Assembly (NCBI RefSeq): GCF_000380085.1
Contig: NZ_KB904538.1
Coordinates: 225,995 to 289,994, forward strand
Source: Streptococcus merionis DSM 19192
Lineage (GTDB): Bacteria > Bacillota > Bacilli > Lactobacillales > Streptococcaceae
Length of the DNA stretch: 64,000 bases
Direction: 5' to 3'
The notes beneath the pieces are model-generated. The model ran no database searches, was not told the DNA's origin, and saw only the letters and a program-made list of their open reading frames with translations. This document shows, in pieces, positions 24,451-33,834 of this stretch. The translations under genes were made by a program, and so were the position numbers. Position 1 is the first letter of the stretch; each line of letters starts with the position of its first letter.

Positions 24451-26556
24451 TTAATTCATAGGGTGCAATTGATGATAGAGATTGATAATATCTCGGGTAA
24501 TAAAATGACTGGTTTTAGAATCCAAATCTGTAACATGAGGCAGAACAACTGCTACAGCAATTTGAGGATTCTGACTCGGTGCGTAGGCAACAACATTCGT
24601 ATTGATAGCCTCTCTTTGCTGACCTTGGCTATCAGTGACAAAGGTTTCTGCTGTCCCTGTCTTTGCAGAGATTGCCACTGCTGCTCCTTGAGCGATTGAT
24701 CTTCCTGTCGAATAACCAGATGGGTTATTAACAACTTGGTAAAAACCATTCTGTAAAAGGGCCATGTTGTCAGGCGAGATTCCAACTTGATTCAGCACCT
24801 GCGTCTGCTTAGATTCAACAAGATCACCTAAATTTCCTTGAGCATCATTAGCATAGATGCCATCAACCAAATGCGGAGCAATACGCTGACCCCCATTAGC
24901 AATCGTAGCGGCATACTGAGCCATCTGCATCGGCGTGTAATTGTCAAACTGTCCAAAACTATTGGTCAAATAATGTCCCAAAGTATAGTCTTTGGGAGTG
25001 AAGCCAAGAGACTCTACTGGTAAATCAATCCCCGTAGCCACACCGAGCCCATACTGGGCAAAACTGTTTCTAAGACTAGTCATAGCAGTCTCTAATTGGC
25101 CTGTTTGAACCAGCATATTAGGGTGATAATCCTGTCCCATCATCTTGAGCGCAACTTGAACCATGTAGGTGTTGGACGAGTATTGCAAAGCCTGAACAGC
25201 ATTGATATTGAGGTTGCCAAATCGTGTAAACCACGACGTGATGGGAGCAGACTGTGCAAAGACAATCGGCTGGTCCGTCAGAATCTGATTTCCAGCAATA
25301 GCACCAGTTTCCCATCCAGCAGTTAAGGTCGCAGCCTTGACGATGGATCCTGGCACAAACACATTGTTAACAGCTCCGAGAGCATTTTCTTGAAGGTTGT
25401 CGCTTCCATTTTCATGATTGAAGCCAGACATGGCTAAAATAGCCCCAGTATTAGGATTGAGAGCTACAGCATAAATGCCTTCTGAGTAGGTTGTTGTGCC
25501 TTTCGCTAATTCTTCCTTAAAATAATTCTGCAAGATCTGGTTAACGCCATCTTGAAATGCCAAGTCAATGGTTAATTTCAAGTTTTGACCTTTTTGGCTT
25601 TCCGTCACAATTTCTTCAGATTCTACGTTACCATTTTTATCCAAATGAACTTTTTTGACCTCACGCTGGCCTTGAAGAACACTCTCATACTGCTTTTCCA
25701 GATAAGATGTTCCCACACGATCATTGAGCGAGTAGCCTTTGTCAAGATAATCCTGCGCCTCTTCTTCTGGCAAACCCGCTTCTTGAGTAGACACACGACC
25801 GATAAGACTGGCCAATGATGTGGGCAAAACATCTCGCCTCCAAGCGTCATCTACTGCTAATCCTATCGCTTTCAAGCGATCATCCTTGGAAAATTGATCA
25901 GCTTGGTCAGCAGTCAAAGGTTCTGTATCCAATTGAACCGTTTCAAAATAAGCTGCTGCATTTAGTTGAGAATAAAACTCAATCACTTCTTCTTCCTCTG
26001 CAGAGAACGTTAAGTCTGCTGATTTAAGACTGGCAATCGCATTGGCATAGATAGTTGCCTCAGGCAAGAAATTTCCCACCCTATCAAACCGTTTACTATC
26101 TGGCAAAGCATTGACCACTTGGCGATAAGTTTCAGAGTTTGCTAGATAATAATCTTTTTTATCCCGCTCACTAACTGTGACCGCTTTTGGCTTGACCTGC
26201 TGATGGATATCTTGAGCTAGCTGACGCATCTCATCACTGGTCATGCGATTGGAACGCGTAAAAAAGAGGGCCTTAAATCTTGTATTTTTTACTAAGGGAG
26301 TCCCTTTAGCATCATAGATCTCTCCACGTACACCACCACTAGTCACTGTTTTTTGACTAGCGGTCGCCAATTTTTGCTGGTAAAAATCCTTGTTGAGCAA
26401 CTGCATCTGACCCAGACGACCAATCAGCCCTAGAAAGAGGATAACAACACCCGCAAAAATAATGTACAAACGCCTTGTTGTTACCTCTTGATAACCTTTC
26501 TCGCGAGGCTTTTCAAAAGACTCTTTCCTGCTCTTTAGCCAGTTTTTAAACGACAA
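24451..26556 (-). CDS. pbp2b: Penicillin-binding protein 2B (class B transpeptidase)
   Basis: The 701-residue protein has an N-terminal cytosolic stretch and one transmembrane segment (about 28-50). A dimerisation domain follows, then a transpeptidase domain with SIVK (catalytic Ser, in VPGSIVKAATLTAG), SSN (QYSSNTYMV) and KTG (SAKTGTAETF). It cross-links peripheral/septal peptidoglycan and is a beta-lactam target. The start appears to be TTG at 26556, with GGAAAGAGAG about a dozen bases upstream; no in-frame ATG is suitably placed. It is the first gene of the pbp2b-recR unit. Confidence 0.94.
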   Translation of the reverse strand: MSFKNWLKSRKESFEKPREKGYQEVTTRRLYIIFAGVVILFLGLIGRLGQMQLLNKDFYQQKLATASQKTVTSGGVRGEIYDAKGTPLVKNTRFKALFFTRSNRMTSDEMRQLAQDIHQQVKPKAVTVSERDKKDYYLANSETYRQVVNALPDSKRFDRVGNFLPEATIYANAIASLKSADLTFSAEEEEVIEFYSQLNAAAYFETVQLDTEPLTADQADQFSKDDRLKAIGLAVDDAWRRDVLPTSLASLIGRVSTQEAGLPEEEAQDYLDKGYSLNDRVGTSYLEKQYESVLQGQREVKKVHLDKNGNVESEEIVTESQKGQNLKLTIDLAFQDGVNQILQNYFKEELAKGTTTYSEGIYAVALNPNTGAILAMSGFNHENGSDNLQENALGAVNNVFVPGSIVKAATLTAGWETGAIAGNQILTDQPIVFAQSAPITSWFTRFGNLNINAVQALQYSSNTYMVQVALKMMGQDYHPNMLVQTGQLETAMTSLRNSFAQYGLGVATGIDLPVESLGFTPKDYTLGHYLTNSFGQFDNYTPMQMAQYAATIANGGQRIAPHLVDGIYANDAQGNLGDLVESKQTQVLNQVGISPDNMALLQNGFYQVVNNPSGYSTGRSIAQGAAVAISAKTGTAETFVTDSQGQQREAINTNVVAYAPSQNPQIAVAVVLPHVTDLDSKTSHFITRDIINLYHQLHPMN

Positions 26557-26945
26557 ACACGAACACTCTCTTTCCTAACAATCTAACCCCTATTCTATCA
26601 TAATTTTTCCAAAAAATGGGCATAAAGATGACAATGAGTTAGACACCAAAAATTAGAAATCTGCATTCATCACTCAACAATTTTGTTCACGGTTCGATTT
26701 CCTCTCCTCATCGCTAGCCTTTTCAAAATACCATCCGTATGCCTTCAAAAACTGTAAAAAACGACCTCTGAATCAAAGGAATACAGGCGCGCATTTCCAA
26801 ACCAAATACATGAAGAAATCTTCTCCAATTTTTTGTTTTGTTGAAACAGTAAATACAATCATAACTATATTTTCCCCACGTTTTTTAAGGTTTGTCTTGT
26901 CGCAAAAGACTTAACTTTTCGTTGATTCTTGCTAAAATGCTATAA
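26557..26945. other. Intergenic region between divergent pbp2b and alpha-amylase
   Basis: No gene is seen. CGGTTCGATTTCCTCTCC and CCTCATCGCTAGCC followed by GACCTCTGAATCAAAGGAATAC recall the repeat at 45417-45544, so 26690-26800 is probably a degenerate copy of that family. The right end holds the amylase promoter. Confidence 0.5.
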
Positions 26946-26946
26946 T
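26918..26946 (+). promoter_or_regulatory. Promoter of the alpha-amylase gene
   Basis: TTCGTT (26918-26923), 17-bp spacer, TATAAT (26941-26946) with an extended TG (TGCTATAAT). The final T of the -10 is the first base of the MITE-like element, so the transcript starts inside that element. Confidence 0.6.
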
Positions 26947-27089
26947 AGACTTGTTCGGAAACGAAAAAAGATTTCAGAGTTCAGGCTTTTCTATCGCCTG
27001 AGGGAGCTGGTTGCAGCAGCAATTTGAAAACTGAGAACGATAATCTATTAAAGAAAAATAGCTTTTTAACGAGTTTCCGAACAAATCTA
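26946..27089. mobile_element. MITE-like element, copy 2, in the amylase leader
   Basis: 144 bp with terminal repeats TAGACTTGTTCGGAAAC and the complement of TAGATTTGTTCGGAAAC, differing at one base. The ends match copy 1 at 21227-21368. The element lies between the amylase -10 and the ribosome site, so nearly the whole predicted leader (about 170 nt) is element sequence that can fold back on itself. Confidence 0.72.
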
Positions 27090-27121
27090 ATGAAGAGGAA
27101 ATCATAGCGAGGGGGACTTCA

Positions 27122-28579
27122 ATGAAAAATCAAACAATCATGCAATACTTCGAGTGGTACTTACCGAGCGACCACCAGCACTGGAAACGTCTAGCAGACG
27201 ATAGCAAGCATCTCTCAGAAATTGGTATTACCAAGATTTGGATGCCTCCAGCTTTCAAAGCAACTGGAAAGGATGATGTTGGCTACGGTGTCTACGACCT
27301 TTTCGATCTTGGGGAATTTGACCAAAAGGGCACTGTACCAACCAAGTATGGCACCAAGGATGAGTATCTGGCAGCTATCAAGGCTCTAAAAGACGCTGGT
27401 ATTGCCCCAATAGCAGATATTGTACTCAACCACAAGGCCAATGGAGATGCTTTAGAAACCTTCACGGTTCTCCGAATGGATCCGACTGATCGCCAAACAC
27501 CTATTTCTGAACCCTTTGAAATTGAAGGCTGGACCAATTTTAACTTTCCAGGCCGTGGCAATACTTACAGTGATTTCAAATGGCACTGGTATCACTTTTC
27601 AGGGACGGACTACGATGCCCGTCATCAAGAAACTGGTGTTTACATGATCCTCGGGGATAATAAGGGCTGGGCTGACAATGATACTGTGGATAACGAAAAC
27701 GGCAATTACGATTACCTCATGTTCACAGATATTGACTACAGCCATCCAGAGGTTAGAAAACACACCAAAGAATGGATGGAATGGCTTGTCACTACGACAG
27801 GCATATCAGGTTTTAGACTAGATGCCATCAAGCATATCGACCTTAATGTGATGAAGGAGTTAATCCAGCATGCCCAGAAAGCCTATGGTGACGAATTTTA
27901 CGTCTTTGGCGAATACTGGAAGAGCGATTTCGATGCAAAAGATGAGTACCTGAAAGATACGGAGTTTGCTTTTGATTTGGTCGACGTCGCACTCCATATG
28001 AACTTTTACCAAGCGAGCTTAGCTGGTGGCTACTACGACCTTCGCAATCTTTTCCAAGGAACCTTAGCCGAACATATCCCGACTTCTGCGGTAACTTTTG
28101 TCGAAAACCATGATACCCAACGCGGCCAAGCATTAGAGTCAACTGTTGAAGACTGGTTTAAACCGATTGCTTACGGCGCCATCTTGCTTCGTGAGCAAGG
28201 TTTGCCCTGTGTCTTTTACGGCGATTATTATGGGATTGAAGGAGAGTTTGGACAGCCAAGTTTTCAAGATATCATTGACAAGCTGCTTTATGTGCGTCAG
28301 AATCATGCTTACGGAGAGCAAAACGATTACTTTGATGATGCCAACTGTATCGGATGGACCCGTCTTGGTACCGATGAATATCCTAACGGCCTTGCAGTCG
28401 TCATCAGTAACAGCGATGTTAATGAAAAACGGATGAATATGGGAAAATGCAATGCTGGAAAAACCTTCATTGACTACACTGGTAATCACGACTTGGAAGT
28501 TACGATAGATGACGAAGGCTGGGGCACCTTCCCAGTCAATGGCGGATCTATCTCTGCTTGGGTAAATAAAGAAGCATAA
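27122..28579 (+). CDS. amy: Intracellular alpha-amylase, GH13 family
   Basis: The 485-residue enzyme hydrolyses alpha-1,4-glucans. The four GH13 conserved regions are visible: I ADIVLNHK, II GFRLDAIKH (nucleophile Asp), III YVFGEYW (acid/base Glu) and IV FVENHDTQ. There is no signal peptide or cell-wall anchor, so it acts in the cytosol on imported maltodextrin or internal glycogen, as in the GH13_5 group. Length is normal for that group. The start follows GAGGGGGA. It is inserted between gpmA and pbp2b, which adjoin each other in some related streptococci. A MITE-like element occupies its leader. Confidence 0.93.
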   Translation: MKNQTIMQYFEWYLPSDHQHWKRLADDSKHLSEIGITKIWMPPAFKATGKDDVGYGVYDLFDLGEFDQKGTVPTKYGTKDEYLAAIKALKDAGIAPIADIVLNHKANGDALETFTVLRMDPTDRQTPISEPFEIEGWTNFNFPGRGNTYSDFKWHWYHFSGTDYDARHQETGVYMILGDNKGWADNDTVDNENGNYDYLMFTDIDYSHPEVRKHTKEWMEWLVTTTGISGFRLDAIKHIDLNVMKELIQHAQKAYGDEFYVFGEYWKSDFDAKDEYLKDTEFAFDLVDVALHMNFYQASLAGGYYDLRNLFQGTLAEHIPTSAVTFVENHDTQRGQALESTVEDWFKPIAYGAILLREQGLPCVFYGDYYGIEGEFGQPSFQDIIDKLLYVRQNHAYGEQNDYFDDANCIGWTRLGTDEYPNGLAVVISNSDVNEKRMNMGKCNAGKTFIDYTGNHDLEVTIDDEGWGTFPVNGGSISAWVNKEA

Positions 28580-28582
28580 ACA

Positions 28583-28618
28583 AAAATCGGCTGATCTGCT
28601 ATCAGTCGATTCTTGTTT
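28583..28618. terminator. Bidirectional terminator between amylase and gpmA
   Basis: AATCGGCTGAT pairs with ATCAGTCGATT (one mismatch), with A-rich and T-rich flanks. It serves two convergent genes. Confidence 0.75.
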
Positions 28619-28624
28619 TAACTC

Positions 28625-29320
28625 TTATTTATTACCGAGGTAGTATTCAGCTACTACGTTTAATTTTTCGTCAAATTCAAATACAAGTGGTGGGAAGTTT
28701 GGAATTTCCACACCCATGATTTCATCATCTGACAAGCCCTTGATGTGTTTCACAAGAGCGCGGATTGAGTTACCGTGTGCTCCTACAAAGACATTTTGAC
28801 CTGATTTCAGCGCTGGAGCAATCTTATCTTCCCAGAATGGAAGAGCACGCTCAAGCGTTACTTTCAAGTTTTCAGCATCTGGAACAATAGAGTCATCAAG
28901 CAACGCGTAACGACGGTCAGTGTGTGCTGAATACTCATCGTCCTTGGCCATCGCTGGAGGCAATACATCATAAGAACGACGCCAAATATGTACTTGCTCA
29001 TCACCAAATTGTTCAGCTGCTTCTGCCTTGTTTTTACCAGTCAAACCACCGTAGTGACGCTCATTCAAACGCCAAGATTTTTCAACTGGAACCCACAATT
29101 GGTCTGCTGCTTCAAGAGCAAGGTTTGTTGTTTTAATCGCACGTTTCAAAACTGAAGTGTAGGCTTGGTCAAATTCGATACCAGCTTCTTTGATCAATTT
29201 ACCAGCATCGATGGCTTGTTGCGTTCCTTTTTCAGACAAGTCAACATCTGCCCAACCTGTGAAAAGGTTAGCTTTGTTCCACTCAGACTCGCCATGGCGA
29301 GCAAAAACTAATTTTACCAT
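28625..29320 (-). CDS. gpmA: 2,3-bisphosphoglycerate-dependent phosphoglycerate mutase
   Basis: The 231-residue glycolytic enzyme interconverts 3- and 2-phosphoglycerate. The N-terminal [17 protein letters not shown] holds the phospho-His and the family signature. Other hallmarks are [14 protein letters not shown] and the second catalytic His in [14 protein letters not shown]. Full length. Monocistronic by context, with a strong AAGGAGA site. The steeply biased codon use is typical of highly expressed glycolytic genes, as in eno in this window. Confidence 0.96.
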   Translation of the reverse strand: MVKLVFARHGESEWNKANLFTGWADVDLSEKGTQQAIDAGKLIKEAGIEFDQAYTSVLKRAIKTTNLALEAADQLWVPVEKSWRLNERHYGGLTGKNKAEAAEQFGDEQVHIWRRSYDVLPPAMAKDDEYSAHTDRRYALLDDSIVPDAENLKVTLERALPFWEDKIAPALKSGQNVFVGAHGNSIRALVKHIKGLSDDEIMGVEIPNFPPLVFEFDEKLNVVAEYYLGNK

Positions 29321-29705
29321 GTTTAAGGGTTCTCCTTTTTACTTTTGTGAAAACTATGTTTTACTCTTCTATTTTACAAAAAAAGCCAAGAAAAAGCTAT
29401 TATTTTTCAAAAAAGTTTTCAAATCTAGGGCCTTGGTCTGATTTTTTATAATCCATCGCTTTCGCTTAACCATTTGTCAGAAAAATGGTATAATGTAGCA
29501 GCTAGAGAATCTGAAATCGTGAACTATTAGAAATATTTTCTCAGAACTTGTATCTGCAAGCAAAATGCTCGACGTTAAACTGATATTTTCGATCGCCAAG
29601 TTAGCTTTGCTGCGCTCTAAAAAAGCTAAGGATGACTAGCGAAAAGAGAGTTTAAGACGGATGCTTTGACTTTAAATACAAGTCCTCAATGAAAGGTCTT
29701 ATCAC
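29321..29705. other. Intergenic region between divergent gpmA and thiolase genes
   Basis: The left part carries the gpmA leader. An extended -10 (TGGTATAAT, 29486-29494) points toward the thiolase gene, about 210 bp upstream of its ATG. The stretch 29545-29680 (CGATCGCCAAGTTAGC, GATGACTAGCGAAAAGAG) looks like a reversed, degenerate copy of the repeat family at 45417-45544, so the thiolase leader also runs through repeat sequence. No ORF is supported. Confidence 0.5.
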
Positions 29706-30884
29706 ATGATGAAAAAAGTTGCTATCGTAGCAGCAAAACGTTCAGCTATTGGAAGTTTCGGAGGTGCTCTCCAGCAGATTGAAATAGCTGACCTTGGAGC
29801 TCAAGTGTTGACACAAGCCTTGAAGCAAGCCAGCATTCCACTTGATGCTGTTGACGAAGTTATTTTGGGCAATGTGCTCTCAGCTGGACACGGGCAAAAT
29901 GTTGCACGACAGGTTGCGATTAAAGCAGGTTTAAGCCAAGCAACATCTGCGTTCGTCGTTAATAAAGTCTGCGGTTCCGGCCTAAAGAGTGTGCAATTAG
30001 CAGCCCAGTCTATCCTGATAGGAGACAACGATTTGGTCGTTGCAGGCGGGATCGAACTGATGAGTCAAGCGCCTTATCTTGATAAAAAAACGCGCTTTGG
30101 AGCAAAATTAGGGCATCAAAGTCTCGAGGATAGTATCCTGACAGATGGACTGACAGACGCCTTTGAAGGCATCCATATGGGAATCACCGCCGAAAATATT
30201 GCAGAAAAATTCCAATTGACGCGAGAGCAGTTGGACCAATTGGCCTTTGCAAGTCAAGAAAAGGCTCTCCATGCCCTTGAAACCAATCGGTTCGAAGATG
30301 AAATTGTACCACTAAACGTACGCAAAGGTCGTGAGCAGATCATATTTAATCAAGACGAACATCCTCGCCAAACAAGTCTTGACAAGTTAGGCCAATTGCG
30401 CCCAGCTTTCAAAACAGATGGCCTTGTAACTGCTGGTAATAGTTCCGGTATCAATGATGGCGCAGCTATTATCATTTTGGCTAGTCAGAAAAAGGTTGAA
30501 GAACTTGGTCTCAGACCCTTGGCTTATATCAAAGGTTGGGCAACTGCTGGAGTGGATCCCAACTTTATGGGACTTGGCCCTGTTCCTGCCACCCGAAAAC
30601 TCCTTGACAAATTAAACAAGGATATAAAGGATATTGACCTATTTGAACTAAATGAGGCTTTTGCTGCTCAGGCTCTAGCTGTCCAGCAGGAATTAGGCAT
30701 CTCCCCTGAGAAAATCAACGTCAACGGCGGAGCTATTGCCCTAGGACATCCAATCGGAGCTAGTGGTGCGCGCATCCTTGTAACGCTTATCCACGAGCTC
30801 CAAAAAAGAAAGGGAGCTCTCGGTATGGCTAGTCTCTGCATTGGAGGCGGTCAAGGTATTAGCCTAGCGGTTTCGCTTCCCTAA
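29706..30884 (+). CDS. Acetyl-CoA C-acetyltransferase (thiolase)
   Basis: The 392-residue thiolase condenses two acetyl-CoA to acetoacetyl-CoA, the first step of the mevalonate pathway. The acyl-enzyme Cys is in [11 protein letters not shown] (about residue 88). The His motif is [21 protein letters not shown], and the second Cys is in LCIGGGQG near the C-terminus. NEAFAAQ is also present. It lies 19 bp upstream of HMG-CoA synthase on the same strand, so the pair forms an operon for isoprenoid precursor synthesis. HMG-CoA reductase is not in the window. Confidence 0.93.
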   Translation: MMKKVAIVAAKRSAIGSFGGALQQIEIADLGAQVLTQALKQASIPLDAVDEVILGNVLSAGHGQNVARQVAIKAGLSQATSAFVVNKVCGSGLKSVQLAAQSILIGDNDLVVAGGIELMSQAPYLDKKTRFGAKLGHQSLEDSILTDGLTDAFEGIHMGITAENIAEKFQLTREQLDQLAFASQEKALHALETNRFEDEIVPLNVRKGREQIIFNQDEHPRQTSLDKLGQLRPAFKTDGLVTAGNSSGINDGAAIIILASQKKVEELGLRPLAYIKGWATAGVDPNFMGLGPVPATRKLLDKLNKDIKDIDLFELNEAFAAQALAVQQELGISPEKINVNGGAIALGHPIGASGARILVTLIHELQKRKGALGMASLCIGGGQGISLAVSLP

Positions 30885-30903
30885 AAGAAGAGGTTATAAG
30901 ATA

Positions 30904-32052
30904 ATGACAAAAATTGGTATTGATAAGATTGGTCTTGCCCTACCAAATTACGTACTGGACTTGAAAGATCTAGCTGCAGCACGCGGGATTGATCCCAATA
31001 AATACACAATCGGTTTGATGCAAGAAGCCATGGCCATCACCCCTGTGACACAGGACATCGTGACATTGGGTGCTCAGGCCGCAGCTCAAATACTAACCGA
31101 AGAAGACAAAGCAACTATTGATATGGTGATCGTAGGCACCGAGACTGGTATCGATCAGTCAAAAGCCACAGCTGTCTATATTCATGGCCTTCTGGGCATT
31201 CAGCCTTTTGCTCGTGCTATCGAGCTAAAAGAAGCCTGCTACTCTGCTGCTGCTGGCTTAGAATTCGCCCGTAACCATATCGCTAACCGTCCTGAGGCTA
31301 AAGTCTTGGTCATCGCTAGCGACATTGCAAAATACGGACTGAACTCAGGCGGAGAGCCAACTCAGGGCGCTGGTGCAGTCGCCATGCTAGTCTCTGCCAA
31401 CCCTCGTATCCTTGAGCTCAATTGGGACAATGTTTACCAGACACGTGATGTCATGGATTTCTGGCGGCCTAATTACAGCCCCTATCCTAAAGTTGATGGT
31501 CGATTTTCAACAGAGCAGTATACCGATTGTCTCCAGACAACTTTTGAACACTACCGCCTACAGTCAGGTAAAGAGCTGGACGATTTTGCAGCCGTTTGTC
31601 TGCATATCCCTTTTGCAAAGCAAGGACTCAAAGGCCTGCGTGCTCTCCAGCCATCACCCAAGCATGAAGAACGCTTCTTCGAAGCTATTCGGTACAACCA
31701 ACAAGTTGGAAATATCTATACTGGATCACTATTTCTTTCGCTTCTTTCACTCTTGGAGCAAAGCAAAGCGTTAAAAGCTGGTGACGACATTCTTCTTTAC
31801 AGCTATGGTTCAGGCGCAGTTTGTGAACTCTTCTCAGCTCGTCTTGTTTCTGGTTACCGTGACCAGCTCATGACAGATCGATTCGAGCAGATGAGCAAGC
31901 GCCAACGTCTCTCAATGGAGCAGTATGAAGAACTGTTCTTTGAAACTATCCCTATTGACGAAATGGGTAATAGTCCAGAACTTCCTGAGGATAATAGCCC
32001 CTTTGTCCTGACTAAAATTGAAAATCATCAACGCATTTATCATAAACATTGA
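30904..32052 (+). CDS. mvaS: Hydroxymethylglutaryl-CoA synthase
   Basis: The 382-residue enzyme condenses acetyl-CoA with acetoacetyl-CoA to HMG-CoA. The N-terminus IGIDKIGLALPNYVLDL and the catalytic Cys in ELKEACYSAAAGLEFA (about 108) are typical, as are VCLHIPFAKQGLKG with the active His and the YSYGSGAVCELFSARL C-terminal motif. It follows the thiolase gene closely. In many streptococci mvaS is instead paired with mvaA, so the thiolase partner here is notable. A strong terminator follows. Confidence 0.95.
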   Translation: MTKIGIDKIGLALPNYVLDLKDLAAARGIDPNKYTIGLMQEAMAITPVTQDIVTLGAQAAAQILTEEDKATIDMVIVGTETGIDQSKATAVYIHGLLGIQPFARAIELKEACYSAAAGLEFARNHIANRPEAKVLVIASDIAKYGLNSGGEPTQGAGAVAMLVSANPRILELNWDNVYQTRDVMDFWRPNYSPYPKVDGRFSTEQYTDCLQTTFEHYRLQSGKELDDFAAVCLHIPFAKQGLKGLRALQPSPKHEERFFEAIRYNQQVGNIYTGSLFLSLLSLLEQSKALKAGDDILLYSYGSGAVCELFSARLVSGYRDQLMTDRFEQMSKRQRLSMEQYEELFFETIPIDEMGNSPELPEDNSPFVLTKIENHQRIYHKH

Positions 32053-32053
32053 C

Positions 32054-32104
32054 AAAAAATCAGGGACCTTTTCTTAGACTAAAAGAAAAGGTCCCTGATT
32101 TTTA
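32054..32104. terminator. Bidirectional terminator, mvaS / CBS-ACT gene
   Basis: Long perfect stem of about 18 bp (core CAGGGACCTTTTCTT and its complement), loop AGACTAAA, with A-rich and T-rich flanks. It overlaps the last codon region of the convergent gene. Confidence 0.92.
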
Positions 32105-32755
32105 ATTTTTCGACGATGTTCGCGTAATGCCATCAACATTAAAACCGTTTTGAACAAATTTCTGCTTAAGCTGGTCTATGTCGAACTCGCCATCAATTTG
32201 GACTTCAATGATGACCTTGCCATCTTGTCTTGGGATATTGACAGTGTTAGAAATATTGAGATTCTCCTCTGAAATTAAATGAACAATCTTTTCTAGAACA
32301 CCAACAGTATCGTCTGTAATCAAGCGGACACGTACACCATCTTCTCCATAGCCAGAAACTGCTAGGAAAGCCTTGAAAACATCTTTATCTGTGATAATTC
32401 CACTGATGACATCATTATCCACGACAGGAAGAACACCAATACTATGGCGAAGCATGAGATCAACCGCATCTTCCAAACTAGCTAACTTGGATACTGTAAT
32501 CACCTGCTTAATCATGATTTGCCCAACTTTTGTCTTATTCAGCAGGTAGTTCATTTCATAGATGGACAGGCTGGTTGCCTTTGATGGACTGGCTTCTGCA
32601 ATCGTGCCTTCTGTGACGAGACCAACTAACTTGTCACTTTCAATCACTGGCAGACGGTGAATGTGATGCTCCCTCATCAAATCCGCTGCTGCTGAAACCG
32701 TCGTATCAGGACTAACGTAAATCACCTTTTTCGTCATAAAATCTTTGACAGCCAT
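32102..32755 (-). CDS. CBS-pair and ACT domain protein (AcuB-like)
   Basis: The 217-residue cytosolic protein has two CBS motifs (about 5-60, with VKDFMTKKVIYVSPDTTV, and 75-130, with VGQIMIKQVITVSKLAS). A C-terminal ACT-like domain (about 140-210) follows. Such proteins sense adenine nucleotides and amino acids. The family name AcuB comes from Bacillus acetoin use, but in streptococci the gene sits beside the branched-chain amino acid (liv) transporter, as here. A link to amino acid sensing is therefore plausible but inferred. It is separated from the liv genes by three genes of unclear role. Confidence 0.85.
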   Translation of the reverse strand: MAVKDFMTKKVIYVSPDTTVSAAADLMREHHIHRLPVIESDKLVGLVTEGTIAEASPSKATSLSIYEMNYLLNKTKVGQIMIKQVITVSKLASLEDAVDLMLRHSIGVLPVVDNDVISGIITDKDVFKAFLAVSGYGEDGVRVRLITDDTVGVLEKIVHLISEENLNISNTVNIPRQDGKVIIEVQIDGEFDIDQLKQKFVQNGFNVDGITRTSSKN

Positions 32756-33028
32756 AAAAACGCCTCCTTCGTACTATCTAGGTCTATTATAGCACGATTG
32801 GAAGCGTTTTGCTAGTTTTCATATCAATTTCCACAACAAACATGTGAAAAATGACAGCTGTCCCAGTTTTTGATAGATGCAATTTTTTAAAACAATTTCA
32901 TAGCTTTTTGAAAGCAATATTGAATCTTATCTCATCAATAGATGCCCACAATTTTCTTGAAACAGTCACACTACAACTTGAAACTATTATTTCTGAAAAT
33001 GACATTTTCATGCATTTATCACACCAAT
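32756..33028. other. Intergenic region, no gene seen
   Basis: 273 bp. The right end of the CBS gene leader has TATTATAG-type promoter sequence (32785-32795). A plus-strand frame across 32851-33048 has no ribosome site and no family resemblance, and it overlaps the end of the neighbouring gene. Confidence 0.45.
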
Positions 33029-33679
33029 TCATAGAGGAATCTTCGTAGCCTGATAATAAGGCTGCAGTAAGAGCCACCCACGCTTGAGCTCCGCCAAAAG
33101 GCTCGATTCATCTGGAAAGACGGTCAAATCAGGGATATCAAATTTGACCTGCACCTTGCGAACCTGACCTGCTTCTATTCCCTGCGTCAACTCTAAGCGA
33201 TTAGCTTCAGTCATTGGAAATCGCCGGCTTGTTCCCTCAATCTGGGCAAAGTAATAAAGTTCTGAATGGGTTGCAACCGTTAAAACCTGATTTTGCTGAT
33301 ATAAGGTGGTCTCATTCTTTTGTCGTTCAATCAGGCTGACCTCAAGAGAAATTCCTAAGCCTGAGACATCGTTTAATAATCGCAAAGCTAGAGCTGGCGA
33401 CTGCACAGACTGAGATTTTTCAATTAGGTAAACCCAAAAATGCGGGCGCAAAATCTGTGCTTGATTCATCCATTGACTAGTGCGTTGGAGCTGAAAATCA
33501 AAAACCTGTTTTTCAAAGGATTTAGCCAAGTCTGTAAAAGCCATTCTAGCTTGTTGAGCCTGAGTTTTCACAGCTTCCATCTGTGAAGCTAGCACACCTG
33601 CTTTTCCTGGGCTGATGTATTTATCACCTTGGTAGGGAATAAAATCCCTTATCGCTTGAAGTTTTTCTTGATAGTCCAT
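33029..33679 (-). CDS. Conserved hypothetical protein (HI_0552-like family)
   Basis: The 216-residue soluble protein starts MDYQEKLQAIRDFIPYQGDKYI and contains SPGKAGVLASQMEAVK, then WMNQAQILRPHFWVYLIE. It resembles a streptococcal conserved protein that databases label HI_0552 family or, misleadingly, glucose-6-phosphate 1-dehydrogenase family. It has no similarity to the true zwf product in this window. No catalytic motif or membrane segment was recognised. It is followed and preceded by gaps of 150 bp or more, so it is probably monocistronic. Confidence 0.6.
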   Translation of the reverse strand: MDYQEKLQAIRDFIPYQGDKYISPGKAGVLASQMEAVKTQAQQARMAFTDLAKSFEKQVFDFQLQRTSQWMNQAQILRPHFWVYLIEKSQSVQSPALALRLLNDVSGLGISLEVSLIERQKNETTLYQQNQVLTVATHSELYYFAQIEGTSRRFPMTEANRLELTQGIEAGQVRKVQVKFDIPDLTVFPDESSLLAELKRGWLLLQPYYQATKIPL

Positions 33680-33834
33680 TTAACTCCTCCCTTTGACCTT
33701 TTTCTTGTACTTAGGGCACCTCTAAAAACTCATACTAAGCCATTGATAAACCTGCCACTACAGCGAAAAATAGCAGATTGAAAGCCCCTTCATTTGTTAC
33801 TCCTCTAAACTCGCATCACGCTTGAGCTTAACTG
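33680..33834. other. Short intergenic gap
   Basis: 155 bp, no ORF. It should carry the promoter of the downstream gene; nothing distinctive is visible. Confidence 0.4.

Noticed and set aside
26680..26720. tRNA gene suggested by GGTTCGATTTCC
   Set aside because: No acceptor, D or anticodon arms can be drawn around it; it is part of a degenerate repeat.
32851..33048. 65-codon plus-strand frame in an intergenic gap
   Set aside because: No ribosome site, no similarity, and it overlaps the 3' end of the next gene.
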